From the NCBI GenBank assembly GCA_033439765.1, contig JAULSN010000002.1, forward strand, positions 4,588,001 through 4,652,000: DNA of 64,000 nucleotides, read 5' to 3'. Within the stretch, counting starts at the first letter, position 1. The number at the start of each line of letters is the position of its first letter. The notes beneath the pieces were generated by a model that worked only from the letters and a program-made list of their open reading frames with translations, ran no database searches and was not told where the DNA came from. Positions 34,410 through 46,559 of the stretch are shown here, piece after piece. Position numbers and translations under genes: made by a program. The stretch comes from Lasiosphaeria ovina (Eukaryota > Ascomycota > Sordariomycetes > Sordariales > Lasiosphaeriaceae).

Positions 34410-35675
34410 TTGTGGAACAAGACCGGACAGGACAGGGCCAGAAACAGAAACAAGAACAAGCTAACGTCAGTCAGTCAGCGACCCCGAACAACCTGAACAA
34501 CCTGGAACCTAGAAGAGACGGGGACCAGGGTCTCATGGCCCAACAGTTTCCAGCGCGCTGCACACTGGCATCAGACAGACTTGTCCCGGCGATTCATAGA
34601 AATCGCACGAGCAGTGACGGCATGGCCGGAGGTCGAGGGGCATGGGTATGGACATGGATATTCGGGCTCCAAGGCTCGTCGCACACCTCCACAAGGCTGT
34701 GGAAATGGCCAGGTCTGGATTGGCCTCTTGCTCTTGCTTCAAAGATGCTCACGCTAGTGAGTTGACGCGCGAAGTTGGTTACGGTTTTAGTACGGATACG
34801 CTCCCTGCATGTATAACCAGGCACCTTACGGGTAAGTACCGGGCACTCGCACTACGCCCCGAGGGCTGACTTGCATGCGTTTCAAATCAATCGAACTGGT
34901 ACATGTTCCCCGATCGAGTCGGATAAGAACTACCAGGCTCCAGCATGGAAGTTGGCAGCCTATTCAGAATGACCTAAGAGTAAAGACTTTCGAGATTTAT
35001 CATATTCTAGATGCTGACTGATCGCCTTGACTGCTGGTTTTAAGTAACTTAGGTACCATACGGTATGGGGTTCGAAATCGGTACCTTACCTTATACGACA
35101 GCCCCCCGGCAGTGCACGCGGATATACAGAACTTAGATAGGGGCAACAGTCACAACTTCTGACGTATCCTACAAAAATAGACTACCCTCGAGTTGCGGTA
35201 GCTGTTAGAGATTGTTTTTTCAGTCCATGTTCGACTCTTTAATTGTATGTGCTGCCTGTGATATTAACAATCCCACCGTTGTATTTGAAGGGAATATGTA
35301 TGCTTATCAAACCATGTAAGAAGTCATTATCTAACAATTCCGGACCGGAAGTACGGAGCATTCCGTATTCCGTTTGTTGTATTTAAGGTACTTATGTACC
35401 TACAACTTGAAAGAACAGAGGGTTAGGTAATCACTGGATGAAACAGCCAGGGAGTGGCCCACGTGATGCGAGCCAAGAACCCACGCTCCCAGGTCGCCGC
35501 CTGCCCAGAAACTACAGGGCGCCTCTCTTTTCTTGACCGCCCAACTTTTTTTGAGCCGGCAATATTTTCACATCGTACCTGACCCCTCTTCCTCCCGTCA
35601 ACAACCTCGCTACTCACCGACCGACACAGAGCTACTCGTCATATCGATGCACGGTCCTGCCCATTGATTGATACA

Positions 35676-38285
35676 ATGGGGCGACGGCCGAATGCCCTCA
35701 TCTTACAGTATTTCGAGCGAGGGCCCAAGTTGCAGGACCAGAGCAATCGCTATCCCCACACATGCAAATCGTGAGCAGCTTCTCCCGTCCACTTTCTTTG
35801 GAGCTCAGGCACCCACTTTCCCTCCAAGCCCCGCTACTTACCAATCGCCCACCACGAGACTTTTAATCCCATGCCTACACCCCCAGTGTGCCTCTTGATC
35901 TTTCATTTCCTGTGCCGCGCTTGCATTGCTAACTGCCCATGTTCATGACAACAGTTGTGGCGAGCACTTTCCTCGAGGCCGCCTCGATAGCTTGACGAAC
36001 CATCTCACTAAGAAATGCCCTGCCATCAGCGAAGCCGACCGGGTCAATGCCCTCCTCACCCTGTCGGGTATGGGCCATGATTCTCAAAGAATCCAGCACA
36101 ACAATCAAGCCCAAGCCCGCGCGCGGGTCCAGGCACAGGTCCAGGCACAGGTCCAGGCTCACACAAATGCCCAGGCCAACGGCGCGTCCCTCGTCGATCT
36201 TCCAATGATGCAGCGCGACATGCAGCGCGACGATGAGGAGAACTGGACGGCCCTTGGAGTGCTCGCCGAAGTATCGAGGCAGATTGATATGAGCGAGAAA
36301 AACGACGACCGCATTCAACCACACCTCCCACTTTCGTCAGAACTAGGCTCCCTGCCGCCCGCTACCAATACAGCTGAGCGCTTCGAGTTGCAAGAACAGC
36401 TCTCCCTTGAGAACCATGCGCAAAGCCAGGAGAGCCGCCCGGCAAAAGAAAAACAAGGTCAGTGGCTGCTAGGGAACTACAGGTTCAAGTCCAATTGGCC
36501 TTCACTGACAGACGAGTAGCCGAGGAAATGGGGACGTTGCCGGATGCAAACAATGAACTTACACCTGAAGAGCGACTCCAGGAAATCTTGCGCGCCGACG
36601 ATGCGAGGACTGACTCTGAAACATTGTCAATGGCGGCCACTGCAGCTGCTGCGGCTGCTGTCACTGCCCGCCTACACCCTGTCTTTGCTAGGTTGCACAC
36701 TGAACTGCTTGATCCGCAGCTTTTGGGTGCCGAGGCTGCTGCCGCCGCCGAGGCTGCCAGCGCCACTGTCACTACCACTGCCGCTCCTACTACCACTGCT
36801 GCCCCTGAGAGTAGTATGGCCGCCGTCGAGCAAATTCACAGTCATGATTCGTCGCCGAACCATGGCGAGAGTCCCTCCCAGCCTTGGGGCGAGATATACA
36901 TAGACAGTGAATTTCCCGCCATGGGGAGTGATGCAACGGCACAAAATATAGGTCCGCTGGCGAAGGGCGGCTTCCGACTAGAGACGACGGGGCTAAACGG
37001 GACTAAATCCCGCCATTCGCGAGCTCGATTCAACGCTACCAGAAGGAAGCAGGTTCAAGAGGTGCGCAAAATCGGGGCATGTATCCGGTGCAGGGTTCTC
37101 AGAAAAACATGTTCCCAAGGCCAGCCCTGTGACACCTGTCGCAAGGTCCTTTCTCCGAGAGTCTGGCGTTCTGGCTGCGTCCGCACCAAATTCTCAGAGC
37201 AGCTGGATCTATATTCGGCGGGGGTTCAGATTGTGCAAGCTCAGCACAGGATTAACACGTTGAAGCAGTCCGTGGATCTGGGCAGCCATGGAATTTTCGT
37301 CGAGGTCTATCATTTTCCCGAGCTTGCGACTCGCCTTCGACTGCAAGTTCTGCAGCGCGATGGTACTCGAGAAGGGGATGGGAATGCCGACCCAGGCACT
37401 ACGGATGCCACCGTGTCTAATCATCGCATCATGATGTTGGACAATGATGCCCAAGACGTTCCATCTCGAGTTGAGATGTACATGCGCGAGGTCTTACCAG
37501 AACTCATCAAGCGAGAAACCTCGCACTTCATGCAGGTCACTCTCCAGACCGCCGTTGACATCGCCGGCTCTACCAACGACGAGTTACTAAGAAAGTCACT
37601 AGAGCTGTGGGGTCTTGTGGAAATCCTGGACCGAGAACGCCAATGGACTATTGGCGTCAAACCTGGCGTTGGCGACGTTCCGGTCGATTTTATCAAGGAG
37701 GATAGCGATGAGGAGGTCTTCACCACCATATGCCTACAGCTTACAGCAGCAGCCGAGAGGAAAGCTGCTGCTACCAGCAAAGCCCTCCTTACCGGAATGC
37801 AGCGTGTCCTTCAAGACAGCAAAGTCAAGGTCGACTTCAACATGTACTTTGCAACGCTGATCCTACTAAACTGTGTGGAGAAATCAACTTGGGCTTTTAA
37901 GGCTTGGGAGCAGCCTAACTTGCGCCCCCAATGGCCATTGCAAAAGGAACCAAACAGCTTCACCCAGCAGGGTTACGTCATTGCCGATCTTTTGAGAATG
38001 CTTCTCGGCATCCGAAAAGCGCTACCACGGACTCTACGCCGAGAGGCTGATGGAAAACTTGTCACTGAAGAGGTTGACCCAACAATGCAAGGCTATTTTG
38101 AGTCGATTGGACTAGACTGTAAGTCTGTTCTCTCGCCAATCTTCGTGAGGCCGCTCGCTAACTTTTTCGTCCTTTAAGTTGCCCAGGTCAAGGCCAAGCA
38201 AGAGCATCCCGTCTTTTCCCCGACCGACCCTCGGTCCTTTGAGCTTCTGTTCTGCTCTACTCTACTGCTTCCGACTGCGGATTAG
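35676..38285 (+). CDS. Transcription factor with BED-like C2HC finger and atypical Zn2Cys6 cluster (767 aa, 4 exons)
   Basis: Predicted nuclear DNA-binding regulator; targets unknown. Exons 35676-35770, 35955-36457, 36520-38118 and 38179-38285 join in phase; introns 1 and 3 have GCTAAC branch sites and intron 2 a CTGAC site. Exons 1 and 2 together form a C-x2-C-x14-H-x4-C finger (Cys30, Cys33, His48, Cys53) after the N terminus MGRRPNALIL. A Gln/Ala repeat region (about residues 135-165) and an Ala/Thr-rich tract (about 230-310) follow. A second cluster, C-x2-C-x6-C-x5-C-x2-C-x12-C, spans Cys387 to Cys419. This resembles a fungal Zn2Cys6 domain, but the last loop has 12 residues instead of the usual 6-9. 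The rest is helical with no recognised motif. The final exon, reached by a GTAAGT donor, adds 35 residues; without it the frame stops at 38177. Confidence 0.8.
36520..38285 (+). other. Zn-cluster-encoding part of the transcription factor (exons 3-4)
   Basis: Listed to make the exon choice clear. An ATG-like start at 36462 lies inside intron 2 (36458-36519) and is not used in the preferred model. The residue string EKQ-AEEMGT bridges the splice. The Zn2Cys6-like cluster is encoded at about 37080-37178. Confidence 0.65.
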
Positions 38286-39151
38286 GCTGCTTGGCGTCCT
38301 TTACTTCCCACTACAACGGCTTTTTGGGGCGCGATGCCCCCGGCTCCTATTTTCTCCCTTTTTGAGGGTTGCTTTTTTTGAATTAAAGGCGATACAGCAG
38401 ACTAAGGTGTCTACGGCTGACTTTCTTAGGCGGGCCTTTCTCTTTTCGAGTTGACCCAACAGATCGGTGTTCCGCTTTTCTCCTGCGTTTATGTTGTTCT
38501 ATGGTAATGGGACTCGGACTGATGACCTCTAATGTCTTCATGTATGATTGATTATATGGGACGCTTCCCCTTTTATGAGGTTTTTGAATTTCCTAGTAGC
38601 GAAACGAAACGGACGGAGTTTAACTACGATCGCGCCTCCGTCCGCCCGGAAGAGCCTCTTATATATATAATGTTTTATTCCTGTCTGCTTTTCTTGGGAG
38701 TTCTTGTTGGGGATGGGGACACGCCTTGTTAATCAAATTCCATTCGGAGTGGAGGCGAGGAAAAGGGGTGTGATGGATCATGGTTAAGGAAGAAGGAAAA
38801 AATCAGATTTTTATTAGACTAAATACCCCCTTTCTTATGAGAACTTGGGATAAAATGGCACACGAGAAGAGGAAAATTGGGTTTATTTGGACAGAATGGT
38901 TTGGTAATATTTGTTGCGCGGGTTCAAGCTATGTGACTACCTACCTAATCAATCAATCCCCTTTGCTGCTTCTACCAACCAGGCAAGTATTTGTGGTTAC
39001 TGGATATAAAAATCTGTGGTATCTCTTTTTCTTTTCTATTAAACCCAAAAAAGAAAGGGATAAAATAAATGGAGCGATAGATACAAGTCCAAGTCAGAAA
39101 GGAAAGAAGTAATATCCTCAACCGGCCAAGCCGAGCGGGAAAGGCTCGGTG
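38286..39151. other. Convergent 3' spacer (transcription factor / SEC5)
   Basis: AT-rich sequence between two convergent gene ends. No reading frame with family similarity is present. It is expected to hold the polyadenylation regions of both genes. A TACCTACCTA motif occurs near 38938. Confidence 0.6.
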
Positions 39152-42100
39152 TTAGCGATCACTCGCGATACTCAGTCCCGTGTCGCGCCTCTCGGGGGCG
39201 TTGGGCGGCCCTCCGGCGCGCTTGGGCTTCTTAAAACAGGCAAACTCGCTCTTGCTAGCCTCGCGCAGCCGCTTGAGTACAGCACGCATCTCGGGCAGCT
39301 CGCTTTGCAGGCGGGCGCGGGCGTCGTTGTCGGTGCGGCCGTCGAGTTCCTGGTAGATGGCACTCTGAAGCTCTGAGGCGCGGTCCGTCGTATAGTGGCT
39401 GAGGGTCTGGGCGACGAACTCGACGTCGAGCGTGGCCTGCATGAGGGCTTCAAGGTTGTACTTGGGACGCGTCTTGAAGGCCTCGAGCAGCTCGCGCGAC
39501 GTCTGCTCGAGCAGAAACGAGAGCACTTGGCTCGTGAGCGTGGCCGCCGTGGTCGATACCTGCGTGTGCACGAGGACCAGGCTGAGTAGAGCTTCGTATA
39601 CATAGGCGCGCACCTCTCGTGGCTTCTCGCCGCGTGGGGGCACCCAGTCGGCGCTGCCGACGCCAGCACGGATAATCTTGCGCAGATTTTCAATCGACGG
39701 GCGCGTGTAGGATTGAAACAACCGCGCGTCAATCTGGCCAAGCACGTCGCGGATAGTCTTGGTCTCGTCGGTCAGTTTGACAGAGAAGGCATTCTCGAAC
39801 TGCGCATTGAGGGCTGGCACCGCATCAGAGCGCAAAGATTGCAGGTTGCTGAGGGTCAGTAGCATCCGGACGTTCTGAATTGGTACGGAGTCAGCTTGGT
39901 CATAATCTAGTGAATGATGGTAAGAGGGAGAAAAACGCACTCTATCACCCGCATTGATAGTACCCCCGCCAACTGTAGAAGCACGCGAGACTGCCGGCCG
40001 ATTCGATACCACATACCCATCTGTATCAACCGTCCAGTCGTCATCGGTCTTCTTAACAGGCCGTTCGGCATTTTCCACCATGCCGCTCAGCGCCTTGTAA
40101 AGCGTCGTGACATATTGGCTTCTAACCATTTGCAAGAGCTTCGTTGGCGGCGGGAGAACAATATCGCCCGCTCCAGGCTTGGACATGGCGCCCGAAATAT
40201 AGAGAATACTTTGCATCCCGCTTAACAAGGCGCCCTCGAATGCTGCAAAGCTTGCCGGCATCTTTGTGACGTCGCGGCGATCGGGGGATCGGTTCCAGTC
40301 CTCCACGAACTTGATATTTTCGGCATCTCTATTCCAAGCCGCGCAGAGGGCAGTCACGCATCTTTCTCTTGCTACCCCGACCAGTGTCCTCAACTTCTCC
40401 AGCTCATTAGCGTCTCCCTGTCCAACCGGGGAGATTGAGGCCATGTCTGAGGCCCCTGCCCCCACGAGTGCCAGCATTCTTGAGAGATAATGGACACCGC
40501 TGATAGAATTCGACCATGGCGGCCAGAAGGCAAATTTCTCCCAGGCCTCCCCTCTCCTGGGAGAAGGCGGAGGAATATTTTTTGGGTCGAGATTGAACCG
40601 AGGATCACGGAGAGTAGTTGGTGTCCGGGATCCGGAGATGGCTGCGATAGCTGGCGTCCCCGGGGACTGCGGCATGGGCGAAAACAGGAGGGAAATATCC
40701 TCAGGCGGAGGCCCCGCGAAGAACATCAGGACGCTTTCGCGAATCATGCCGACAAGCTCGACGGTGCCCTTTTGGAGATCCACGGTCCCTTGTTGCGACA
40801 GACGATGATGCGCCTTGGATTCGCCATTGTAGCCGCCGGGCAGACTTCTTTGCGTCTTGCCTTCAATGAATCCTTGAACGGTCTGCCAAAACTCAACCAC
40901 CTCCCCGAGGATGCCTTGCGGGGACAGCAGGTTGCTCATGAAGGTGACCATCAATTCCCAGAGCTCCGCCACGTCGACCGAATCAAATGTAGGAGATTTG
41001 CTCTCGACAGACTGGCGCCCGAGTGTCCTCATATGTGAGGCTATTGTTTGAGGGCTGGGCTTCTCGGTATTCGCAAGTCGACGCCGCAGTATCTCAATCT
41101 CCACCTTTGACCTTTCGGCCGTGGACTGGATTTTACTTTTGAGGTAGTCGTACCGGCTGAGCAGCCACACCCAAACAGGGTTGTCCTCGACACCCAACTC
41201 TAGAAGAAGCGTGATCAGCTCCATATGCTGATCCTCGGGGTGTCCTTGCGTGGAATCGGTCTTTGCTATGACGCTGGGAGAAATGAGCTTCCGCCATATG
41301 TCTCGTTTCAGCGCCTGTATTTGTTCATCGACATCGTGCCACATACGGGCTGCCAAGACGATCCGATATAGCTGAGCATCGCTAGGCTGGGTTGCCCCTA
41401 ATTTCTGGACGAGCTGCTTTGCCTCCTCGGCAAACTTCCTCGCCTTGACGTACTCCTCAACTAGGCTCTCGTGGTCCTTCCTTTTAATACTGTCGGCTAT
41501 TGCCGCGCTTGTCTCAACGTACTCCTTGTACACATCGAGACTGGATGCTACTGTCTTGAGGTTTTCTTCCTTGTCTCTTCCGCCGAGCGCAGGCCCCCAC
41601 ACATCCTCAGCCTTTGCAGAAACATCGAGCAAAGGGGCTTTCACACCCATAACGCCGTATTCGCTCTCCTTGATGAGCGCATTCTTTTTCCGAGGGTCTG
41701 CGACTGGCGAGAGGGGACTCGTCAAACCGATTGCGCCGCTCCCACTTCGAAAGCTATTCCTGCTAGCATGACGAGAATGAGCCCTTGCGCGTGGAGGTGT
41801 GGGATCAGCACCGCGGTATTTCATCTCCTTGTACACATTATCGATGGTAGCTTTGGCGCGGACGAAGCGTTCGAAATTGGATTCCACAAGGACCTTGAGC
41901 GACGCAGACTTCTGGTCAATCGACCTTGACAGCACCTCGAGCCCGCCGAGGAGAGACTGTGTATCAGCAGTCGCATGCATCTGAGACAAGAAGAGCGCCG
42001 GCGAGAACGTGGTTGATGATAGAAGAAACCGGTTGCCTATTCATGTTTCAATCAATGGCAATGCCCCCAATCAAATACGGCGATAACCAAGAGGGCCAGA

Positions 42101-42433
42101 CTCACGGAGCCTCGTGTCGTCCTGCAACGGAACCCCCCTAAGCCTCAATGTCTGTACCACGCTGTCTGTGGTGCCCAGAGGGTCCGGTTCGTCCTTTTGC
42201 ACCAAGTTTCCTACGCCTTTGCCCGAGTTCTCGGACCCAGGGATGACGCTGCCCCTATTGCTGACGACACGCTCCAGCGCCTGGTACCGTGACTTCCTCC
42301 TGTTGATCTTTTTCTTGGTGGTGTCATCTTCGGAGACATCACTATCGATATTCTTCTCGGCCGGCCACTCGACGGGGTTGAAAGTCGAGACCTGGTAGAA
42401 ATCAAGCACAGTTCGCTGCAAGTCGGCCGCCAT
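39152..42433 (-). CDS. SEC5: Exocyst complex component Sec5 (1048 aa model, 3 exons)
   Basis: Subunit of the octameric exocyst that tethers secretory vesicles to the plasma membrane at hyphal tips. Exon 1 (42433-42106, start MAADLQRTVLDFYQ) ends in DDTRL plus one base. Exon 2 from 42036 completes the Arg codon and reads NRFLLSSTTFSPALFLSQMH, then the strongly conserved Sec5 block ending SLKVLVESNFERFVRAKATI. The long frame alone lacks an ATG at its left edge, which confirms the upstream exon. Within the long frame, 39940-39875 looks like a 66-bp in-frame intron: GTGCGT donor, GCTGAC branch site, TTCAG acceptor. Removal joins an Arg codon to NVRMLLTLSNL. With this intron spliced the protein has 1048 residues; if retained, 1070. 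The C-terminal two thirds are the helical rods typical of exocyst subunits. SEC5 shares a 581-bp divergent promoter with IDH2. Confidence 0.93.
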
Positions 42434-43014
42434 GATGACCGAGCCCCAACTCGGGGGTATGACAGAATGCAAATGGGCTTCGCGTCCCAATGGTTATGCG
42501 CCGTTCACCAAGACACCTGATTGAAGTATCGCTTCCGTCATGGTACGTCAGCCCGTTCGTACAAGTTGTCGCGTTGAAGCAGCCAGGATGGACGGTGGTG
42601 GATTGATGGACGGACGTTGCGGGGCGGCGACCTGAGAGGTACCTGATAAGTATCGTGTCCGGTGCACACGGCAAGCCGGGGCTGCAAGGGCGCACAGGCT
42701 TTCTTGGGGTCTCAGCGTAGCTGTTTGAGGCGCAAGGCGGTCGGAGAATGTCGCTGGTTCTGCCGGTCATAAAGTGGGCGGTGAGCGATTTCTTGAACAG
42801 ATGGAAGCTCAAGACCGTGGATCCCTGCAGGCGCACGGTCCAGGCTGTTGCCCAAAAACTTGTATCAGTGATGTGGGTTGGTCGCCATGCCTTGCGTGGA
42901 CTTTCGCTTTTTACTCCTGCCCAAGCGTCTTTTTCTCATTCCACCCCTCAACGCCGCATCTTTTTTGCATCTTAGGTACTTATAGAAAAGGCGTCGCACA
43001 ATTACACCTTCAAG
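42434..43014. promoter_or_regulatory. Bidirectional promoter between SEC5 and IDH2
   Basis: 581 bp separate the two start codons, which point away from each other. No coding sequence is evident. A CT-rich stretch lies shortly before the IDH2 ATG (about 42915-42960). Specific factor sites were not identified. Confidence 0.6.
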
Positions 43015-44512
43015 ATGCTGGCTCTCCGCTCAATTGCCGCCCCGACGCAGCGCCAATGCCTGCGCGCAGCACCCCGCGCAACTGTCACCATTTTGCTGCA
43101 GGTGAGACAGACAAGCGCAGGGCCAACTGGCAATTGATAAAGACTCAGCTCACACCTGCTATCTCCAGAACCAAAGATACTACTCGTCTAGCGACCCGGT
43201 TGCCAAGTTCAATGGAAAGAAGGACTCTAGTGTAAGCCACATAACCCGACGACCCCGCTGCGATCATTCCCCAGCGCCCAGCCTTCGATCGAAAATCACT
43301 CATAGGCGCAGTTGGAGCACCACAGCTTCACAACTCGACCAATGTTGCTAACAGCTAGACTTAGGGTCGCTATACCGTCAGCTTGATTGAGGGTGACGGC
43401 ATTGGCCCCGAGATTGCCGTGGCCGTCAAGAACATCTTCGCCGCTGCCAAGGTACGTTTCCCCTCCCATCAACGACTTGTTGCAACCGCCCAGCCTCCTC
43501 GGAACATTGCGGATAGCCCGACTAACCTAACCTCAAACAGACACCAATTGCTTGGGAGCCCATCAACGTCGACCCGATACTGAAGGATGGCAAGACTGCG
43601 ATTCCCGACTCGGCTATTGAGAGCATCAAGAGAAATAAGATAGCCCTCAAGGGGCCCCTAGCCGTATGGACAGTCTTGCGCTCCGTCTTGAAGACAACCC
43701 CCTCCTAATCATTCCTCTAGACCCCGATTGGCAAGGGCCACGTTTCCCTCAACCTGACTCTTCGGAGGACATTCAACCTTTTCGCCAACCTGCGACCCTG
43801 CCGGTCGGTGGCTGGCTACAAGACGCCCTACGACAACGTCGACACGGTACTGATTCGCGAGAACACGGAAGGCGAATATTCGGGCATTGAGCACGTTGTG
43901 GTGGATGGTGTCGTCCAGAGCATCAAGCTTATCACTCGCGAGGCCAGCGAGCGCGTTCTGCGGTTTGCTTTCCAGCACGCCCAGTCGATTGGCCGCAAGA
44001 AGGTGCGCGTCGTGCACAAGGCCACCATCATGAAGATGAGCGACGGTCTCTTCCTCAGCTGTGCCGAGCGCCTTGCCAAGGAGTACCCCGATATCGAGTT
44101 CGACGCCGAACTGCTCGACAACACGTGCCTCAAGATGACAACGGATCCCCTCCCGTACAACGACAAGGTGCTGGTTATGCCCAACCTGTACGGCGATATT
44201 CTGTCCGACATGTGCGCTGGCCTGATTGGCGGTCTTGGCCTAACACCCTCTGGAAACATTGGTGACGAGTGCTCCATTTTCGAGGCTGTCCACGGCTCAG
44301 CTCCGGATATTGCTGGCAAGGGTCTCGCCAACCCAACTGCGCTGCTTCTCAGCTCCATGATGATGCTGAGACACATGGGTCTGGGCGAGTATGCCGACCG
44401 GATCGAGAAGGCGGCTTTCGACACGTTGGCAGAGGGCAAGGCCCTCACCGGCGATCTGGGCGGAAAGTCGTCGACACAGGATTTCACCTCGGCCATCATC
44501 AACAAGCTATAA
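43015..44512 (+). CDS. IDH2: Mitochondrial NAD-dependent isocitrate dehydrogenase, catalytic subunit Idh2 (383 aa, 5 exons)
   Basis: Oxidises isocitrate to 2-oxoglutarate with NAD+ in the TCA cycle, as a heteromer with Idh1. Exons 43015-43101, 43169-43231, 43365-43451, 43541-43663 and 43721-44512 are all joined in phase 0. The first 30-35 residues are Arg/Ala-rich with an RYYSS site, typical of a mitochondrial presequence. Motifs in order: [21 protein letters not shown] (across the last intron), [13 protein letters not shown] near residue 165, MKMSDGLFL, and the nucleotide-binding region [17 protein letters not shown] followed by [28 protein letters not shown] and the flanking residues match the catalytic Idh2 type better than the regulatory Idh1 type. 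Length fits. All introns are short and sit in the first 720 bp of the gene, a common pattern for fungal metabolic genes. Confidence 0.96.
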
Positions 44513-45223
44513 TACCACCATTCTCTAGTGTGAACTTCCTTCTGGCCCTTAGCCCTTGCTAGACTGTACTACAACTTTACTCTATATACCTCGTTTATGA
44601 CCTGATAACACCCATAACGAACCCATACGTGATTGGTGGGTGAGCTGTTACCATGGTTGCTGGATAGAGAGCCGGGACACGGTTTCCTTTGTTTTTGTTC
44701 AGTTATGGTCATGATTAACCCGGCTGGGATATCTATCCCGAATGTGTATGTATATTTGGGTCGAATCGTGGAAACCTGGCTCTGGGGTTGCTCTCAGCTT
44801 GTCCGAAATGGCCATGCTGCCGTTGGTACAAAATAGTACCTATTAGGAAACTGCCGAGGATCGTGAAGAGTCTTGCAGTTGTACTCCGTAGTCTGCGGTG
44901 TATAACAATAACATGTTGACGACCATGTCTCGCCTTTTGGCTACCACCTCACTTTATTATCTCACTTTGCTGTCTCACCTCCAGCTCTTGATCATGATAT
45001 CCGTACATTGCCCCCGCTTGTGGTTTGTCTTGTTATTTTTTGACATCCCGTTTCCCGCCATGGTGTTGCACACCCCTAAAGTATGCGCCTGGACGCTCCA
45101 CGACCTTGCTGTGTCTTTGCGTGAATGTCTTATTGTGTGCACTTCAAGTATTTTTATTCAATTACACAGTAACTCTGGCCGAGCATGTAAGTGCCTGAAT
45201 AGGAAGGAACTCGCGTGAGGATA
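44513..45223. other. IDH2 3' region and spacer
   Basis: Moderately AT-rich, without a recognised gene. The plus-strand frame at 44898-45218 is hydrophobic and of low complexity, with no family signal. Confidence 0.55.
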
Positions 45224-45584
45224 TTGCACCCCTGACATCTGCGTTTCCTGGGCCTTACTGGTTGCACGTAACCACGATAGCCGGATTCAAGAAGGGGGTT
45301 AGTGGACTCCAATAACGGGGCGCTTAATAGTATCCGACATGACTTTTACAACTCCCGATCATATTAATAACAAAAAACATAACGTTAGAGAGAGGGCGTA
45401 GGCTCCGAGTCTTATCTACGTGCCCGTTAGGTGACGCGGTAATATACTATACCGAGTAAGGCTTGCCTGACTATGGCTTCTAGAAGTATAGAATAGAGAG
45501 GATATAGGAGAACCTTTATTTCGAGAAGCTCCCGTTATACTGATAGAAGCGGTCCGTGGAGAAGAGCTAATGGCTGTATTTTCT
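45224..45584 (+). repeat. Left arm of the inverted repeat
   Basis: Pairs with 46560-46917. The segment 45367-45505 (139 bp) is identical to its counterpart, while the outer ~140 bp carry eleven differences, ten of them transitions. Confidence 0.9.
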
Positions 45585-46559
45585 CTTTTCGAGTCCTGTT
45601 AGAGCAGCCGAGATCCTTTTTCCTCCACCCGTTATCGTTTGGCAAAAGCCGCTCATATTCTTTCGGCCGCTTTCGCAGAGGTGGGGGCTCTCTTAGCTCG
45701 CACGGCGACGGAGACGAGATATATACCTAGACATGCAGCTGAAACGAGTTAAAATATATAATCGGAGAAGAGCAAGGGTTACTAGCTACTATATAGATCC
45801 CTCGCCGGCGGAGTGTGGAGGGACGTGAATGGAGTTCTGGAACCGTCGGCGTCTTAAGTTGTAACGGTTAGTCCGAGTCTGGAGAGACCGGGCTTCGACG
45901 AGGCAGCCTAGCTAGGTCCCTAAATGAAGCTCTATCAGACCCTGAAGGTATCGAGGACTCAAGGGAATTGTAAGAGGTATAGGTTTCGGTCTAGAAGAAT
46001 CATGGAATCCTCTAAGTGATTCGTGCTGTAGATAACGCTTGAATACGCCAGTTTGCTCTCTGAGTTACCTATGGTAGGTCTAACCTCGGAGCGGCCTTGG
46101 CCCCAGTTTTCAGAAGGACAACCGGATAGGTGGGAAGTAGATATAGGTCATCATCCGAGAGGAAGTCTGAGCAACGTTAGTAAGAATACAAGAAGAATAT
46201 AGCGGTATCCATATCCGTAATGCCTCTGTCTTTGCTCACCGCCACTCTTGTCTCCCATTCGGATTCAGCAACGGATGGCAAATCGCGGGGCTGGTGAAAA
46301 TTCGAAATGTGCATCTTCAGCAGCCCGGAACGCGGGATAAACGGATGAGGCAGTCTAATGGCCTCTTATTTCTCCACCAGGACCGCTAGCTAAATAAGTC
46401 TATAAAAAGAAGGGGTCAAAAACCACTCAGCTCCAGTCCACCTACTGCTGCGTAGAACGGGCTGCCGATCTTTTCAATATGCCCGGTACGGATCCGTTCC
46501 TGGCTAGCCACGTAGCGACGTAGCTTTGGAGCACAGTATATGTGCACCACAGTCCCTAT

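Larger units (their letters stand above)
34169..35675. other. Divergent promoter region (esterase / zinc-finger transcription factor)
   Basis: Both flanking genes start here, in opposite directions. GGATC and GACTCG repeats lie close to the esterase start. The part from 34960 to 35420 is AT-rich. No coding sequence was recognised. Confidence 0.6.

Noticed and set aside
36462..36519. Start codon for a separate Zn2Cys6 gene at 36462
   Set aside because: It falls inside a 62-bp intron with consensus signals; splicing joins the upstream zinc finger exon in phase.
43828..44505. 225-codon minus-strand frame opposite IDH2 exon 5
   Set aside because: Antisense to one of the best conserved exons in the window; codon pattern explains the open frame.
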